Source: Gordonia terrae (GTDB lineage: Bacteria > Actinomycetota > Actinomycetes > Mycobacteriales > Mycobacteriaceae). From it: a stretch of DNA of 64,000 bases. Under the pieces are notes generated by a model. The model saw nothing but the letters and a program-made list of their open reading frames with translations. It searched no databases and had not been told where the DNA came from. The position numbers and the translations under genes were made by a program. The first letter of the stretch is position 1. The number at the start of each line of letters is the position of its first letter. Where the stretch lies: the NCBI RefSeq assembly GCF_001698225.1, contig NZ_CP016594.1, positions 4,650,001-4,714,000 of the forward strand, read 5' to 3'. Below, in pieces: positions 8,098 through 20,538 of this stretch.

Positions 8098-9072
8098 TCA
8101 TCGTCCCTCTGTCGTGGTTGCGGTGGCGTTGGTCCAGGCGATTTCTTCTTCGAGCGCGGCGAGTCCGCCGATGCTCACGCCCACGTTGTCGATCAGGCGC
8201 GCGTTGCCGAGCCGGGCCGCGACGAGCAGGCGTCCCGGGCCTTTCTCGGGTGGTTCCTCGAGCTGGCGTCCGAGCAGCGCCAGGTAGTCGAGCTCGATCT
8301 CCGGCACTGTGGCCAGCACCGAGTGCGCGGCGGCGAGAATGGCGTCGCGCCCACCCTCGGCCGCGTGGGCGCCGGCGACGAGCGAGGCCGACAGCGTTGT
8401 CGCCAGTTCCCGCTGCTCCGGGGTGAGGTAGCGGTTGCGCGACGACATGGCCAACCCGTCGGGTTCCCGTACGGTCGGGACCCCCACGACGTCGACGTCG
8501 AGATTCAGATCGGTCACCATCTGCTTGATGAGCACCAGCTGCTGATAGTCCTTCTCGCCGAAGAAGGCCGCATTCGGTCCGACGATGTTGAGCAGTTTGA
8601 GGACCACGGTCAGCATCCCCGCGAAGTGCGTCGGGCGCGAGATGCCGTCGAGGATCCCACCCGCCGCACCCGGGTGCACTGTCGTCCGCGGACCGTTCGG
8701 ATACATCGACGACGCGGACGGTGCGAACACCAACTCGACGCCCAGCGGCTCGAGCAGAGCGAGGTCGGCGTCGAGGGTGCGCGGATACGCGTCGAGGTCT
8801 TCGCCCGCGCCGAACTGCAGCGGATTGACGAAGACGGACACCACCACGACCGTGTTGCCCTTGGCCTTGGCGGCCTTGACGAGCTGGAGATGGCCGGCGT
8901 GCAGGGCGCCCATGGTCGGGACCAGCACGACGCGCTTGCCCGCGGCCCGTAGCGCGCGGGTGACACGGCTCAGTGACGCCGGCTCCCGATGCACGGTCAT
9001 GCGACCGGCCGAGTAGGTGGGTTGTCCGTCGAGCGGGCCGCTCACGCCGCCTCCTCCGTGTGGTGCTGTCAT
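8098..9072 (-). CDS. panC: Pantothenate synthetase
   Basis: Condenses pantoate with beta-alanine using ATP, via pantoyl-adenylate. The nucleotide-binding segment [11 protein letters not shown] carries the HIGH-like motif, [10 protein letters not shown] and the KMSKS-equivalent [10 protein letters not shown] follow. It is 324 residues long with a variable Gly-rich head of about 25 residues before MTVHREP. The start overlaps the DUF2520 stop (ATGA), and its own stop overlaps the alternative panD start, so the three are translationally coupled. Confidence 0.95.
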   Translation of the reverse strand: MTAPHGGGGVSGPLDGQPTYSAGRMTVHREPASLSRVTRALRAAGKRVVLVPTMGALHAGHLQLVKAAKAKGNTVVVVSVFVNPLQFGAGEDLDAYPRTLDADLALLEPLGVELVFAPSASSMYPNGPRTTVHPGAAGGILDGISRPTHFAGMLTVVLKLLNIVGPNAAFFGEKDYQQLVLIKQMVTDLNLDVDVVGVPTVREPDGLAMSSRNRYLTPEQRELATTLSASLVAGAHAAEGGRDAILAAAHSVLATVPEIELDYLALLGRQLEEPPEKGPGRLLVAARLGNARLIDNVGVSIGGLAALEEEIAWTNATATTTEGR

Positions 9073-9989
9073 CGGTCCTCCAGTGCGTCGATCAACGCCT
9101 GCGGCGCATCGGTGTGGTCTGCCGCACGTCGTGCGAGTGTGCGGTACGCGTCGGCGATGCCGTGCGGTCCGGCGCCGCCGGGCACGGTGCGCAGCGCTGC
9201 CAGATGCCGGGTGACCGCAGGGGCATCGCCGCGGGCGACAGGCCCCGTCAGTGCCGACGGGCCGAGTTCCAGCACGTTACGTAACGACGCCGCGACCAGC
9301 GGGCCGAGGATGCGTTCGGCGAGGCGGTTGCCGTGCCCGTCGACGGTCGCGGTGTCGCGGCCGGAGTGGTCGATCGCGGCATTCAGCGCGACGACCGCGT
9401 CGGAGATCAGGGCGATCAGATGGTTGGCGCCGTGCGCCAGAGCGGCGTGATAGAGCGTGCGATCGGCCTCGGCGATCCGCACCGGGTCGCCGCCCATCTC
9501 CAGCACCAGCGACGACGCGATGGCCTCGCCCACCGCATCGGCGGCGGTGATCGCGAAGCACGCGTTGGTGAGACGAGCGGTGTCGTCCTCCGACCCCACG
9601 AACGTCATCGCGGGATGCAGCGCGATCGCCAGTGCCCCGCGTTCGGTCACCGGTTGCAGCACGGCGACTCCGTGCGCACCCGCGGTGTGCGCCACGATCG
9701 TCCCGGGCCGAAGCGAATCGGAGGACGCGATCTGCTCGACAACGGCGCTCAGGGCTGCGTCAGGCACGCTGAGCAGCAACAACTCGGAGCGTGCGACGAC
9801 CTCGTCGAGATCGAGGACCTCGGACTCGGGAAGCCGACGCGCAGCCCGGCCGCGGGACTCGGGCGAACGGGCCACGACGGCACCGACCACGTGCCCGGCC
9901 TTCTCCAGCGCCTCGCCCAGCGCGGTGCCGACACGACCGGCGGAGATGAGACCGACGGTGAGCCGAGCCGGTGCCGGCAGGTTCGTCAT
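9069..9989 (-). CDS. Rossmann-fold DUF2520 oxidoreductase-like protein of the pan operon
   Basis: A 306-residue protein. It has an N-terminal NAD(P)-binding Rossmann fold ([20 protein letters not shown], residues about 12-31) and a C-terminal helical DUF2520 domain (HPAMTFVG onward). The same gene precedes panC in mycobacteria, and the layout resembles ketopantoate reductases, so an accessory role in pantoate formation is a reasonable but unproven idea. The ATG at 9989 gives the family's usual length; an ATG at 10106 with GGTGGA before it would add a 39-residue low-complexity leader. Confidence 0.8.
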   Translation of the reverse strand: MTNLPAPARLTVGLISAGRVGTALGEALEKAGHVVGAVVARSPESRGRAARRLPESEVLDLDEVVARSELLLLSVPDAALSAVVEQIASSDSLRPGTIVAHTAGAHGVAVLQPVTERGALAIALHPAMTFVGSEDDTARLTNACFAITAADAVGEAIASSLVLEMGGDPVRIAEADRTLYHAALAHGANHLIALISDAVVALNAAIDHSGRDTATVDGHGNRLAERILGPLVAASLRNVLELGPSALTGPVARGDAPAVTRHLAALRTVPGGAGPHGIADAYRTLARRAADHTDAPQALIDALEDR

Positions 9990-10268
9990 TCCCGGAAAGG
10001 GATCGGTGGGAGCAGACCGTGCAAACGCGTCGTCCGAGACGAGGTGATCAGGATGCAGGCCATCGCCGACGGCGTCATCGCCACCGGCTCGCCGTGCGGA
10101 CGGCATTCCACCGCTCGGTGAGGTCACCGCTGTCCTCCAGAGTCTCGTTCCAGTCCCGCCTCTGCCGGAGCGACCGTCACGCGAGCGAACTCGGCGCGGC
10201 GGCGTCGGCACGGGTACCAGACGTTGCAGAGCAAGAGTAGGTCCGACACCGCGGCCGGTGCCAACCTC

Positions 10269-10284
10269 TGTGACAGGTGTCACC
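10269..10284. promoter_or_regulatory. CRP/GlxR-like palindrome in the 9990-10414 gap
   Basis: TGTGACAGGTGTCACC fits the TGTGA-N6-TCACA pattern of CRP-type (GlxR) sites with one mismatch; the GTGAC and GTCAC arms are perfect. It lies between the divergent pan operon and the kinase gene, about 130 bp before the kinase start. A possible kinase -10 TAGTCT follows at about 10360. I see nothing else in this 425-base gap except a possible upstream extension of the DUF2520 frame. Confidence 0.45.
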
Positions 10285-10414
10285 TCGATGCCGGGACGGG
10301 CCCGCCCCCGGAGTTGTCGACCGAACGACGGAACCCTCGATGACCTGGGCTGAAGCGGCGTAGTCTGAGGCGGCCGCCGCCGCTACCGCCCCGCCTGCAC
10401 ACGAAGGTCTGCCC

Positions 10415-11773
10415 ATGAGCTTGCAACCGGGCACAGAGTTCGCCGGATACACGGTCGTGCGCAAGATCGGTGCCGGCGGCATGGGCGAGGTGTACCTCGT
10501 ACGTCATCCACGACTCCCCCGCCACGACGTCATCAAGCTGCTCGCCGAGCACGTCTCGAACGATCCGACCTTCCGTGCCCGGTTCACCCGTGAGGCCGAC
10601 CTCGCCGCCCAGCTCGACCATCCCTGCATCGTCAGCGTCTATGACCGGGGTGAGGTCGACGGACGGCTCTGGATCTCGATGCAGTATGTGCCCGGAACGG
10701 ATGCGGCCGCGCTGCTCGCCACCTCCCCCCGGGGACTTCCGTTGGCCGATGTCGCGGCCGTGGGCGACGCCATCGGCGCCGCACTCGATCACGCGCATCG
10801 GTGCGGGCTGCTCCATCGAGATGTCAAACCGGCGAACATCCTGCTGAGCGGCGAGGAGTCCGACCCACGCTCTCCGGGCTCTGCCGTGCGACGCCGAATT
10901 CGCCTGGCCGACTTCGGTATCGCGCGATCGACCGACGGCGGCGCAACCTCACTCACCTCGACGGACCTGGTGATCGGGTCCTTTCCGTACTCGTCACCCG
11001 AGCAGCTCTCGGCCGGCTCCCTCGATGCCCGCAGCGACGTGTACTCCCTGTCCTGCAGCGTGTTCGAGTTGCTCACCGGCACCGTCCCGTTCACCGCACG
11101 CACACCGGCGATGATGATCCACCACCACCTCAGCACACCGCCTCCCGAGGTGTCCGCCCTCCGGCCCGACGTCCCGCGGGCAGTGGCCGCCGTGGTGCGT
11201 TCCGGGCTCGCGAAGGACCGGGCCGACCGGCCGTCATCGGCGGGAGCCTTTGCCGCGGAGCTCCGTTCGGCGATCGACACCACCACGTTCGTACCGGCGC
11301 CGGGAGCGAGGCGAGCGGCCCAGTTCACTCCGACCGTCCACGCGCCCACCGCCGCGATTCCCGCAACCGCCGCAGTCCCACCGCGCGGCCGCGCGTCGCG
11401 AACCGGTCCACCGAGGACGCACGCGGGTGCGACCGCCTATTCGGGATTACCGGGCCATACTGTGCCGCAGCATGTTCCAGAATTACCGACCGTTCGGTCC
11501 TCACAGGACCTCCCGGTGCTGGACCCACCGCCGGTCGACACCCGCCCGGCCCGGCGCACCACCGCGGCGCTCGCCTGCGGCGTCGCGGCCGTTCCGTTGA
11601 GCGTCGTCGGCGGGCTGGGCCTGCCGGTAGGGGTGGCCGGCTGGTATCTGGCCGGTCGCGGTCAGCCGAACTCGGCCCGCCGACTCTCCCGGTTGCTGTG
11701 TGCGCTGGGCGTCGTCCTGAGCCTGGGGTTCATCGCATTCACCGTCGGGCGAGCCGTGGCGATGCAGTTCTGA
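10415..11773 (+). CDS. Membrane-anchored serine/threonine protein kinase (PknB type, no PASTA)
   Basis: A 452-residue protein. The kinase domain (about 1-275) has the Gly loop GAGGMGEVY (residues 19-27), the ATP-anchoring lysine in VIKLL, catalytic HRDVKPANI, metal-binding ADFGIA and the SPEQ activation-segment end. A Pro/Thr-rich linker follows. The C-terminus holds two hydrophobic helices (about ALACGVAAVPLSVVGG and LLCALGVVLSLGFIAF) with a short loop, so the kinase faces the cytoplasm and no sensor domain is outside. It is not part of the syntenic mycobacterial gene order, so it is probably an insertion here. Targets are unknown. Confidence 0.9.
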   Translation: MSLQPGTEFAGYTVVRKIGAGGMGEVYLVRHPRLPRHDVIKLLAEHVSNDPTFRARFTREADLAAQLDHPCIVSVYDRGEVDGRLWISMQYVPGTDAAALLATSPRGLPLADVAAVGDAIGAALDHAHRCGLLHRDVKPANILLSGEESDPRSPGSAVRRRIRLADFGIARSTDGGATSLTSTDLVIGSFPYSSPEQLSAGSLDARSDVYSLSCSVFELLTGTVPFTARTPAMMIHHHLSTPPPEVSALRPDVPRAVAAVVRSGLAKDRADRPSSAGAFAAELRSAIDTTTFVPAPGARRAAQFTPTVHAPTAAIPATAAVPPRGRASRTGPPRTHAGATAYSGLPGHTVPQHVPELPTVRSSQDLPVLDPPPVDTRPARRTTAALACGVAAVPLSVVGGLGLPVGVAGWYLAGRGQPNSARRLSRLLCALGVVLSLGFIAFTVGRAVAMQF

Positions 11774-11809
11774 CCCGAATCTTCTGTCTCCGCTGGGTTT
11801 TCGTGAGTG

Positions 11810-12592
11810 TCAGTAGTAGCGGGCCCGGGACTGCTGCGGGTCGCGCCCCTGCCGCGACAAGGCACCGAACACCGAATCGACCACCCACAGGGTGACGATC
11901 CCCGCCACGATGTCGATCACGTCGTCGAAGGGCGAACGAAATCTCGGCGAGAAGGGATCCAGCACCTGCGAGGCCGGGACGTCGAGGAGTCGTCCCGTAC
12001 CGTCGACGATCGCGTCGACCGGATTCCACGCCCAGCCCTCATAGGCGTTGATCGCCAGCAGAGCGATGACCGGAACCGCCAGGACCCACCAGAATCCACG
12101 CCGACGCGCGACCGACCACGCGACGATCAGGAGGACGACGAAGGCGGGCATGTTCTCCGAACAGAAGGTGAGGATCGGGTACTCACCCGACCGCACCAGG
12201 ACGGGCACCTGGCCGCCCCAGAATCCGAGCGCGCCGACCGCGCCGATCGCCACCGCGATACCCGACCGAAGCGGGCTCCGCGCCCAGATCCCCAGCACGA
12301 GAACCGTGTACAACGGCATCAGGGCGGTCAGCGACCAGATCAACAGCAGGCTCGCCTCGGGCCCGTTGGCCTGGAGATTCGCGTAGTACTCGGGGAACGG
12401 GGTGCCGTCCAGCGGGTCGAATGCGAAGAGCCACAGCACAGTCGGCCACCACGCGAAGACCGGCAGGAACAGGGCGGCACTCACCAGCGACTGCTTGACC
12501 GCGTTCCCCCGGTCGGTGTGGCGGATCGCGACCATCGACGGACCGGACCCGGGTCCGAGACCGAACTCCCCACCAGCGAGCGTCTCGCTCAT
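11810..12592 (-). CDS. Polytopic membrane protein of unknown function
   Basis: A 260-residue protein with about six hydrophobic segments (SAALFLPVFAWWPTVLWLF, LIWSLTALMPLYTVLVLGIW, AVAIGAVGALGFWGG, FVVLLIVAWSVA, WVLAVPVIALLAINAY, VIDIVAGIVTLWVV). I recognise no family motif. It converges on the kinase gene with a 36-base gap and is transcribed away from the DUF6779 gene with about 100 bases between. Confidence 0.7.
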   Translation of the reverse strand: MSETLAGGEFGLGPGSGPSMVAIRHTDRGNAVKQSLVSAALFLPVFAWWPTVLWLFAFDPLDGTPFPEYYANLQANGPEASLLLIWSLTALMPLYTVLVLGIWARSPLRSGIAVAIGAVGALGFWGGQVPVLVRSGEYPILTFCSENMPAFVVLLIVAWSVARRRGFWWVLAVPVIALLAINAYEGWAWNPVDAIVDGTGRLLDVPASQVLDPFSPRFRSPFDDVIDIVAGIVTLWVVDSVFGALSRQGRDPQQSRARYY

Positions 12593-12698
12593 ACGGGAAT
12601 ACTAGGGCGATCGTCCAACTCGCACGGCCGAAATCGCGGCAACGTCACGGATGTGACCCGAACGGATGACAGAAACGTTCGGGGGATTGACCGGTGGC

Positions 12699-14054
12699 TC
12701 AGCCGTTCCGGCGGCGTCGCCCGCCCCCGGACGTCTCGGCCTGCGAACGCAACTGGTTCAGGAGTTCCGAGACCGGCAGCCCCGCCGAGTGCGCCGATTC
12801 CGCGTCGTCGTCGGAGGCGCGTCGTCGGCGGCCACCACCGTAGGACTCCGCGGCCCGGCCACCGGGCGGATTCTCGTGCCGGCCCGCGGCCGAGAGGAAC
12901 GCGGGCGGTTCCACGTCGTCATCGGTGTCGGTGGCGTCTGGGGCCTCGGCGTCGGGAGCACCGGCGGGCGTGCCGGTCGCCCACTCATCGGTCGGGGTGT
13001 CGTCGGTGTACAGCGGTTGATCCGCGGCGCCGACCTCGGGCGACGTGTCGGCGGTCGGCGTATCGGCGGTCGGGGGTGCCGACTCCTCGGCGTCGTTACC
13101 GAGGTAGAAACCGCCGGAGAACGGGAGCGACGGGGACTCGACGGCGCCCGTGCCGGCGGAACCGGCGGTCGGAGTGGCCGCCTGCGTGGCATCGGGACCG
13201 TCGGTGTCGACGATCTCGGCGTCGGACACACCGGCGTCTGGCACATCGGCGTTCGGGACATAGGCGCCGGGCGCCTCGTCATCGCCCGGCCTGTCACCGG
13301 CGCCGACCGCCTCGGGCGGGACCGCCGTCGCGATGCGACCCGAGATCGGATCGTCGGTGACGATCGGGATCACCTCGGTCATCTCGTTGGGGTCGACCGG
13401 ACCGGTGTGCCGCCCGTCGTCTGTGGTGGGAGCGGTGGCCGCGAAGTCGCGGGCGGCGAGCAGCCCGTCGTCGGCGTAGGTCGCGCCGTAGGAGGACACG
13501 CCCCCCAGGTCGCCGGTGAAGTCACCACCGAACGAAGCGCCGGCCCGACGTCCTGTCCCGGACTCGTCGTTCAGGCCCGAGGCCAGTTCGCGCATCTTCT
13601 CGCTGGACAACGCGACCCGCTGGTCCGGGAGCGGCTCGCCGAGGAGCATCTCCAGGCTGGAGCGCAGCGCCAGGACCTGTGCCTTCAATTCGGACAGTTC
13701 TTCGTTGGACTCCGCGGTCACCTCTTTGCGGATGGTCGTCTCGACGTCGAGTTCGTACTGACGACGCGCCGCGATCTCGCGTTCGAGCTGCAGTTCGTAG
13801 ACGAGACGAAGGTCCCGGCTCTTCGCCTCCGCACTCTCCGCCTGCCGTCGGAACTTCGTCACCAGGATCGCGCCGATGACGGCCGCCCACAGCGCCGCGA
13901 TGACCGCCAGCGAGCCGGTGATCGACAATCGGTCGGTGAAGACCATGAGGATGCTGGCCACCAGGGCGAGCACGATCAACAGGCCGAGCAACCACTGAGC
14001 CGGTGACCGACTCGACCGGCGCGAGTCGGCGGCACGGCCGTTCGAGGTCGTCAT
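12699..14054 (-). CDS. DUF6779-type membrane protein with acidic disordered tail
   Basis: A 451-residue protein. Two transmembrane helices lie near the N-terminus (WLLGLLIVLALVASILMVF and SLAVIAALWAAVIGAILV), followed by a charged helical or coiled-coil region (SAEAKSRDLRLVYELQLERE to ALRSSLEMLLGEPLPDQRV). About 250 residues rich in Asp, Ala, Pro and Thr follow, then a basic GGRRRRNG end. Mycobacteria have an equivalent gene (Rv3604c-like) at the same place between folK and panC. It is probably an envelope or division-associated scaffold; the function is unproven. Confidence 0.75.
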   Translation of the reverse strand: MTTSNGRAADSRRSSRSPAQWLLGLLIVLALVASILMVFTDRLSITGSLAVIAALWAAVIGAILVTKFRRQAESAEAKSRDLRLVYELQLEREIAARRQYELDVETTIRKEVTAESNEELSELKAQVLALRSSLEMLLGEPLPDQRVALSSEKMRELASGLNDESGTGRRAGASFGGDFTGDLGGVSSYGATYADDGLLAARDFAATAPTTDDGRHTGPVDPNEMTEVIPIVTDDPISGRIATAVPPEAVGAGDRPGDDEAPGAYVPNADVPDAGVSDAEIVDTDGPDATQAATPTAGSAGTGAVESPSLPFSGGFYLGNDAEESAPPTADTPTADTSPEVGAADQPLYTDDTPTDEWATGTPAGAPDAEAPDATDTDDDVEPPAFLSAAGRHENPPGGRAAESYGGGRRRRASDDDAESAHSAGLPVSELLNQLRSQAETSGGGRRRRNG

Positions 14055-14169
14055 GATCGTGAATTTACCCGCTGTGAGTACATTCGGACGTCAGGCGGGT
14101 GCGGAGTTTCTCAGATAGTCCGCATGTTAGGCGACACATCTGCGACCCCACCGCCAGTCGCGGCAACCG

Positions 14170-14685
14170 TCACGAATCGCCCACCGCAGACGGGTCGTCA
14201 GGGGCTCGGCAGCAGTACTCCAGCCACAGCGCCGCGGCGACGAGGACCACGCCGCCGACGAGTCCGACGATGGCACCCGGCCGGTCATGGTCGGCGGCGG
14301 CCAGGTCGTGTTGCCCGAGCAGGAACGCGAGCAACCCCAGCCAGACTCCGACGGCGATCGCACCGAGGATCGCAGAAGCCTTGGCCAGGGCCAGCACTCG
14401 CGCCGCCGTGAGCGGATGAAGCTGCCCCCGCGCGCGACCCACGTCTCGGGATTCGACGCGGGAGCGGACGACGAAGGCGATGACGATCTCGAGTGCCGCA
14501 AGCACATACAGCACCACACCGGCGAGCAACGGCAACGGCGGGAAATCGGAATAGTTGTACCGCACCAGGATCCACGCGACGACGGCAGTGACCGCCGCGA
14601 TCGCGGCGAGATCGCGGACCCGGGTGGGACCGAGGCCGCTCTGCTCGTCGTCCTGATCCGGCCGCCGCGGCTCCGGCGCACTCAC
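14170..14685 (-). CDS. DUF3180 membrane protein
   Basis: A 171-residue protein with four transmembrane helices ([75 protein letters not shown]). The family is actinobacterial and sits directly downstream of folK, as here. The GTG start at 14685 overlaps the folK stop (GTGA), so it belongs to the fol operon. The GTG was chosen for that overlap; the open frame continues upstream through folK. Function unknown. Confidence 0.8.
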   Translation of the reverse strand: MSAPEPRRPDQDDEQSGLGPTRVRDLAAIAAVTAVVAWILVRYNYSDFPPLPLLAGVVLYVLAALEIVIAFVVRSRVESRDVGRARGQLHPLTAARVLALAKASAILGAIAVGVWLGLLAFLLGQHDLAAADHDRPGAIVGLVGGVVLVAAALWLEYCCRAPDDPSAVGDS

Positions 14686-15200
14686 GAGTCGGCCCCGGTC
14701 AGACGGCCGACCGCGCGCACCGCATCCCGCTCGGTGGCGTCGAGCCCCGCGACGAGGCCGGCCACCGCACGGACACCCGCCGGGGTCCACAGGGTGGCGG
14801 CGGGCTCGATCTCCAGCCACGGGACGAGCACGAAAGCCCGTTGCGCCGCACGGGGATGGGGCAGCGTCAGGTCCGGGTCGTCGGCGACCACGACGCCGCC
14901 CGCGTCGGTCACGGTGATCACATCGACGTCGAGAGTTCTTGGCCCCCAGCGAATATCCCGGGTCCGTTCGGCCGCGCGCTCGAGTTCGAAACCACGCTCG
15001 AGCCAGTGCCGGGCATCGTGCGGACCCTCGACGACGAGCGTGATGTTGCGGAAGTCGTCCTGTTCCACCCCGCCCCACGGGGGCGTCGAATAGACGGCGG
15101 ACACCGCGATCAGCTCGTCGGCGAAACCCTCGACGACCGAACGCAGATACGCCATCGGGTCACCGACGTTGGACCCCGCCGAGAGGACCGCGCGGCTCAT
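14682..15200 (-). CDS. folK: 2-amino-4-hydroxy-6-hydroxymethyldihydropteridine diphosphokinase
   Basis: Transfers pyrophosphate from ATP to 6-hydroxymethyl-dihydropterin, giving the substrate of FolP. Motifs are SAGSNVGDP at the N-terminus, [22 protein letters not shown] (catalytic loop and metal aspartates) and [15 protein letters not shown]. It is 172 residues from the ATG at 15200, whose ATGA overlaps the folB stop. The neighbours folE, folP and folB complete the pterin branch in pathway order. Confidence 0.95.
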   Translation of the reverse strand: MSRAVLSAGSNVGDPMAYLRSVVEGFADELIAVSAVYSTPPWGGVEQDDFRNITLVVEGPHDARHWLERGFELERAAERTRDIRWGPRTLDVDVITVTDAGGVVVADDPDLTLPHPRAAQRAFVLVPWLEIEPAATLWTPAGVRAVAGLVAGLDATERDAVRAVGRLTGADS

Positions 15201-15568
15201 CGTGTCCCCTTGCGGGAACGACGGGTCACCACCGCGACGTCGTCGAAGGTCAACGGGATCGGCGCCGACGGTTTGTGCACGGTCACCTCGCACGCGCTGA
15301 TGCGCTCGTCGGTCATGATCGAGTCCGCGACCTCCGCGCCCACCTTCTCGATGAGGTTGCGCGGTTCGCCCCCGACGATGTCCGCGACCTGCTGCGCGAG
15401 CGCACCGTAGTCGACGGTGTCGGCGAGGTCGTCGGACTCCCCGGCGGCCTGCAGGTCCAGCCACAGCACGACGTCGATGAAGAAGTCCTGGCCGTCGGCC
15501 CGCTCGTGGTCGAACACACCGTGATTGCCACGGACCTTCAGGCCACGCAGTTCGATCCGGTCAGCCAT
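15197..15568 (-). CDS. folB: Dihydroneopterin aldolase
   Basis: Cleaves dihydroneopterin to 6-hydroxymethyl-dihydropterin and glycolaldehyde. It is a 123-residue protein with the family's [17 protein letters not shown] start, [12 protein letters not shown] and the late [19 protein letters not shown] strand with the conserved catalytic lysine. It overlaps the end of folP by 8 bp and the start of folK by 4 bp. Confidence 0.95.
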   Translation of the reverse strand: MADRIELRGLKVRGNHGVFDHERADGQDFFIDVVLWLDLQAAGESDDLADTVDYGALAQQVADIVGGEPRNLIEKVGAEVADSIMTDERISACEVTVHKPSAPIPLTFDDVAVVTRRSRKGTR

Positions 15569-16469
15569 TCGAGTCTCCTACCGGTGAAGAGGTTCGGGAA
15601 CCGCCGGCGCGCCAGGCCGCGGCGACCGCAACCGCGTCGCGGCTGCCGGCGACATCGTGGACACGCACGCCCCAGGCGCCCGCGGCGGCGGCGAGAGCCG
15701 ACACGGATGCGGTGGCGGCATCGCGCCCGGCGGGCGGGCGGTCCGCGCCGTCGCGGCTCAGCAGCGTGCCGAGGAAACGTTTGCGGGAGGCGCCGACCAG
15801 AACCGGGAAACCCAGCCCGGTGAAGGTGGGCAGCGCGTGCAGCAGGGCCCAGTTGTGTTCGGCGGTCTTGGCGAAACCCAGACCCGGGTCGAGGATCAGG
15901 CGGTCGGCGTCCACACCGGCCGACACGGCGGCGTCGACCTGGGCGAGCAGCTCACCGCTGACCTCGGCGACCACGTCCCGATAACCCCCGACATCCCCGC
16001 TGCGGTGGGTGAACCGGCGGTCGGGGCTGTCGCCGGCCGGACGCCAGTGCATCAGGATCCACGGCACCCCCGCATCGGCGACGACCCGCGCCATGTCGGC
16101 GTCGGCACGCCCACCCGAGACGTCGTTGACGATCGCCGCGCCTGCCTCCACCGCTGCGGCCGCCACCGGCGCACGCATCGTGTCGACCGAGACCGCCACG
16201 CCGCGAGCGGCGAGCTCGCTGATCACCGGTACGACGCGCGCCGTCTCGAGTTCCGGATCGACCCGGACCGCACCGGGGCGGGTGGACTCGCCGCCGACGT
16301 CGATGAGGTCGGCACCCTGCTCGATCAATTCGAGTCCATGCGCGATCGCGGCATCGGCATCCAGGTATCGGCCACCGTCGGAGAACGAGTCCGCGGTGAC
16401 GTTGAGGACACCCATCACGAGGGTCCGGTGCACTCCCCCGCGAGCGAGGACCGGGTGCGCCGTCGTCAC
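15561..16469 (-). CDS. folP: Dihydropteroate synthase
   Basis: Joins 6-hydroxymethyl-dihydropterin pyrophosphate with p-aminobenzoate; this is the sulfonamide target. It is a TIM barrel of 302 residues with [39 protein letters not shown] and the phosphate-binding [12 protein letters not shown]. The start is a GTG at 16469 overlapping the folE stop. About 20 residues at the C-terminus are extra and low in complexity. Confidence 0.95.
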   Translation of the reverse strand: MTTAHPVLARGGVHRTLVMGVLNVTADSFSDGGRYLDADAAIAHGLELIEQGADLIDVGGESTRPGAVRVDPELETARVVPVISELAARGVAVSVDTMRAPVAAAAVEAGAAIVNDVSGGRADADMARVVADAGVPWILMHWRPAGDSPDRRFTHRSGDVGGYRDVVAEVSGELLAQVDAAVSAGVDADRLILDPGLGFAKTAEHNWALLHALPTFTGLGFPVLVGASRKRFLGTLLSRDGADRPPAGRDAATASVSALAAAAGAWGVRVHDVAGSRDAVAVAAAWRAGGSRTSSPVGDSNG

Positions 16470-17077
16470 CGGGTGATCAGGTCGAGGGCTTCGCCGCGAG
16501 ACACCGCACTGGTCTTGAAGATGCCGCGGACCGCGGACGTCGTGGTCGTCGCGCCGGGCTTACGGATCCCCCGCATCGCCATGCACAGGTGCTCGGCCTC
16601 GATCACCACGATGACCCCGCGGGGTTCGAGCCTGCGCATCATCGCGTCGGCGATCTGACTGGTGAGACGTTCCTGGACCTGCGGGCGCTTCGCGTACAGG
16701 TCGACGAGCCGGGCCAGCTTCGACAGCCCGGTCACCCGACCGGAGGTACCGGGGATGTAGCCGACGTGAGCGACCCCGTGGAAGGACACCAGGTGGTGTT
16801 CGCAGGTCGAGTACATCGGGATGTCCTTGACCAACACCAGCTCGTCGTGGTCCTCGTCGAACGTCGTCGCGAGGACGTCGTCGGGCTCGGTGTAGAGACC
16901 GGCGAACATCTCGCGGTAGGCGTTCGCCACCCGGGTGGGCGTGCGGATGAGGCCCTCGCGGTCGGGGTCCTCCCCGACCGCGAGCAGCAATTCACGCACC
17001 GCGGCCTCGGCACGCGCCTGGTCGAACTCCGATCGAGGTCCGGCGAGTACGGCGTCCTGCCGCTCGTTGATGCTCAT
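16466..17077 (-). CDS. folE: GTP cyclohydrolase I
   Basis: Opens GTP to dihydroneopterin triphosphate, the first step of folate synthesis. It has 203 residues with [16 protein letters not shown], the zinc cysteine and histidines in [31 protein letters not shown] and a second zinc cysteine in [13 protein letters not shown]. It lies 9 bases downstream of ftsH and heads the coupled folE-folP-folB-folK-DUF3180 unit. Confidence 0.95.
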   Translation of the reverse strand: MSINERQDAVLAGPRSEFDQARAEAAVRELLLAVGEDPDREGLIRTPTRVANAYREMFAGLYTEPDDVLATTFDEDHDELVLVKDIPMYSTCEHHLVSFHGVAHVGYIPGTSGRVTGLSKLARLVDLYAKRPQVQERLTSQIADAMMRRLEPRGVIVVIEAEHLCMAMRGIRKPGATTTTSAVRGIFKTSAVSRGEALDLITR

Positions 17078-17086
17078 CCGGCCACT

Positions 17087-19480
<2,394 letters not shown>

Positions 19481-19642
19481 GCCAGTTGGTGGGGGTCGAG
19501 CGGGCTCGCGGGTTCAATCCCGGTGCCGACGCCGTTCCCATGTCCTTCCCGTCGACGTACACATTGAGGCTACCGGTCAACGATCACGCTGGTGAAACCG
19601 TTCCCTCGCAGGTCGGGCGCGTGAGTCACGCGGGAAGTCGCG

Positions 19643-20206
19643 TCAGTGCGTGTACACCGACGGCTTCAGGCGACCGATGTAGGGCAGGTCGCGGTACCGC
19701 TCGGCGTAGTCGAGGCCGTACCCGACGACGAACTCGTTGGGGATGTCGAAACCGACGTCGGCGACCCTGATCGTGGAGCGCACGGCGTCGGGCTTGCGCA
19801 GCAGGGCGCACACCTCGAGGCTGCGCGGCGAACGCGTGGCGAGGTTCTTCATCAGCCAGGACAGCGTCAGGCCCGAGTCGATGATGTCCTCGACGATCAG
19901 CACGTCACGTCCCTCGATGTCGCGGTCGAGGTCCTTGAGGATGCGGACCACACCCGACGACGACGTCGACGACCCGTAGCTCGACACCGCCATGAACTCC
20001 ATCTGCGACGGGATCGGGAGCGACCGCGCGAAGTCGGTCATGAACATGATCGCGCCTTTGAGGACACCGATCAGGACCAAATCCTCGTCGATGTCGGCGT
20101 AGCGCGACGCCACGGACTGGGCGAGTTCGGCGGTGCGCTGCTTGATCTCTTCTTCGGTGATCAGGACAGCGTCGATGTCAGCGGCGTACGGATCGGCAAA
20201 CTGCAC
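19643..20206 (-). CDS. hpt: Hypoxanthine phosphoribosyltransferase
   Basis: Salvages hypoxanthine and guanine with PRPP. It is a 187-residue type I phosphoribosyltransferase with the PRPP signature [28 protein letters not shown] (active-site loop 1) and [28 protein letters not shown] for purine binding. The order tilS-hpt-ftsH is conserved in many bacteria. Here a plus-strand secreted-protein gene has been placed between tilS and hpt. Confidence 0.95.
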   Translation of the reverse strand: MQFADPYAADIDAVLITEEEIKQRTAELAQSVASRYADIDEDLVLIGVLKGAIMFMTDFARSLPIPSQMEFMAVSSYGSSTSSSGVVRILKDLDRDIEGRDVLIVEDIIDSGLTLSWLMKNLATRSPRSLEVCALLRKPDAVRSTIRVADVGFDIPNEFVVGYGLDYAERYRDLPYIGRLKPSVYTH

Positions 20207-20353
20207 GGTTCCAGCTTGTCATGTTTTCCCGACGCCGCGACGAACGGGTACCTCGGCGGGGCCGGCAGCCGTCGATCAGAGAAATGACGAAAGGCGACCT
20301 GCGGTTCTTCCAAGAATCACCTGCTCACACCATTCATCTCCGTTCACACCGAC

Positions 20354-20365
20354 ATTTCGCGAAAT
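20354..20365. promoter_or_regulatory. Perfect 12-bp palindrome in the 20207-20538 gap
   Basis: ATTTCGCGAAAT is fully self-complementary and lies in an unusually AT-rich stretch between the divergent hpt and secreted-protein genes. A regulator site is likely, but I cannot name the regulator. The rest of this 332-base gap holds AT-rich promoter-like sequence (TATGCGAATAAC and nearby) and a leader of about 100 bases before the downstream gene. Confidence 0.35.
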
Positions 20366-20538
20366 TGCTATGCGAATAACAGTCACATAACAACTCATCA
20401 CACAGGCACCATTCTGCGGGGATGCGTTTCGATGTGGATCAAGCGTCTGACATTCTCGAAAGCAGAGAGCTGAGCACCAGACCTCTGAATCCCCTCCCTT
20501 CTCACGCCCTGTCCTGTGTGGACAAGAAGGAGCATTTA

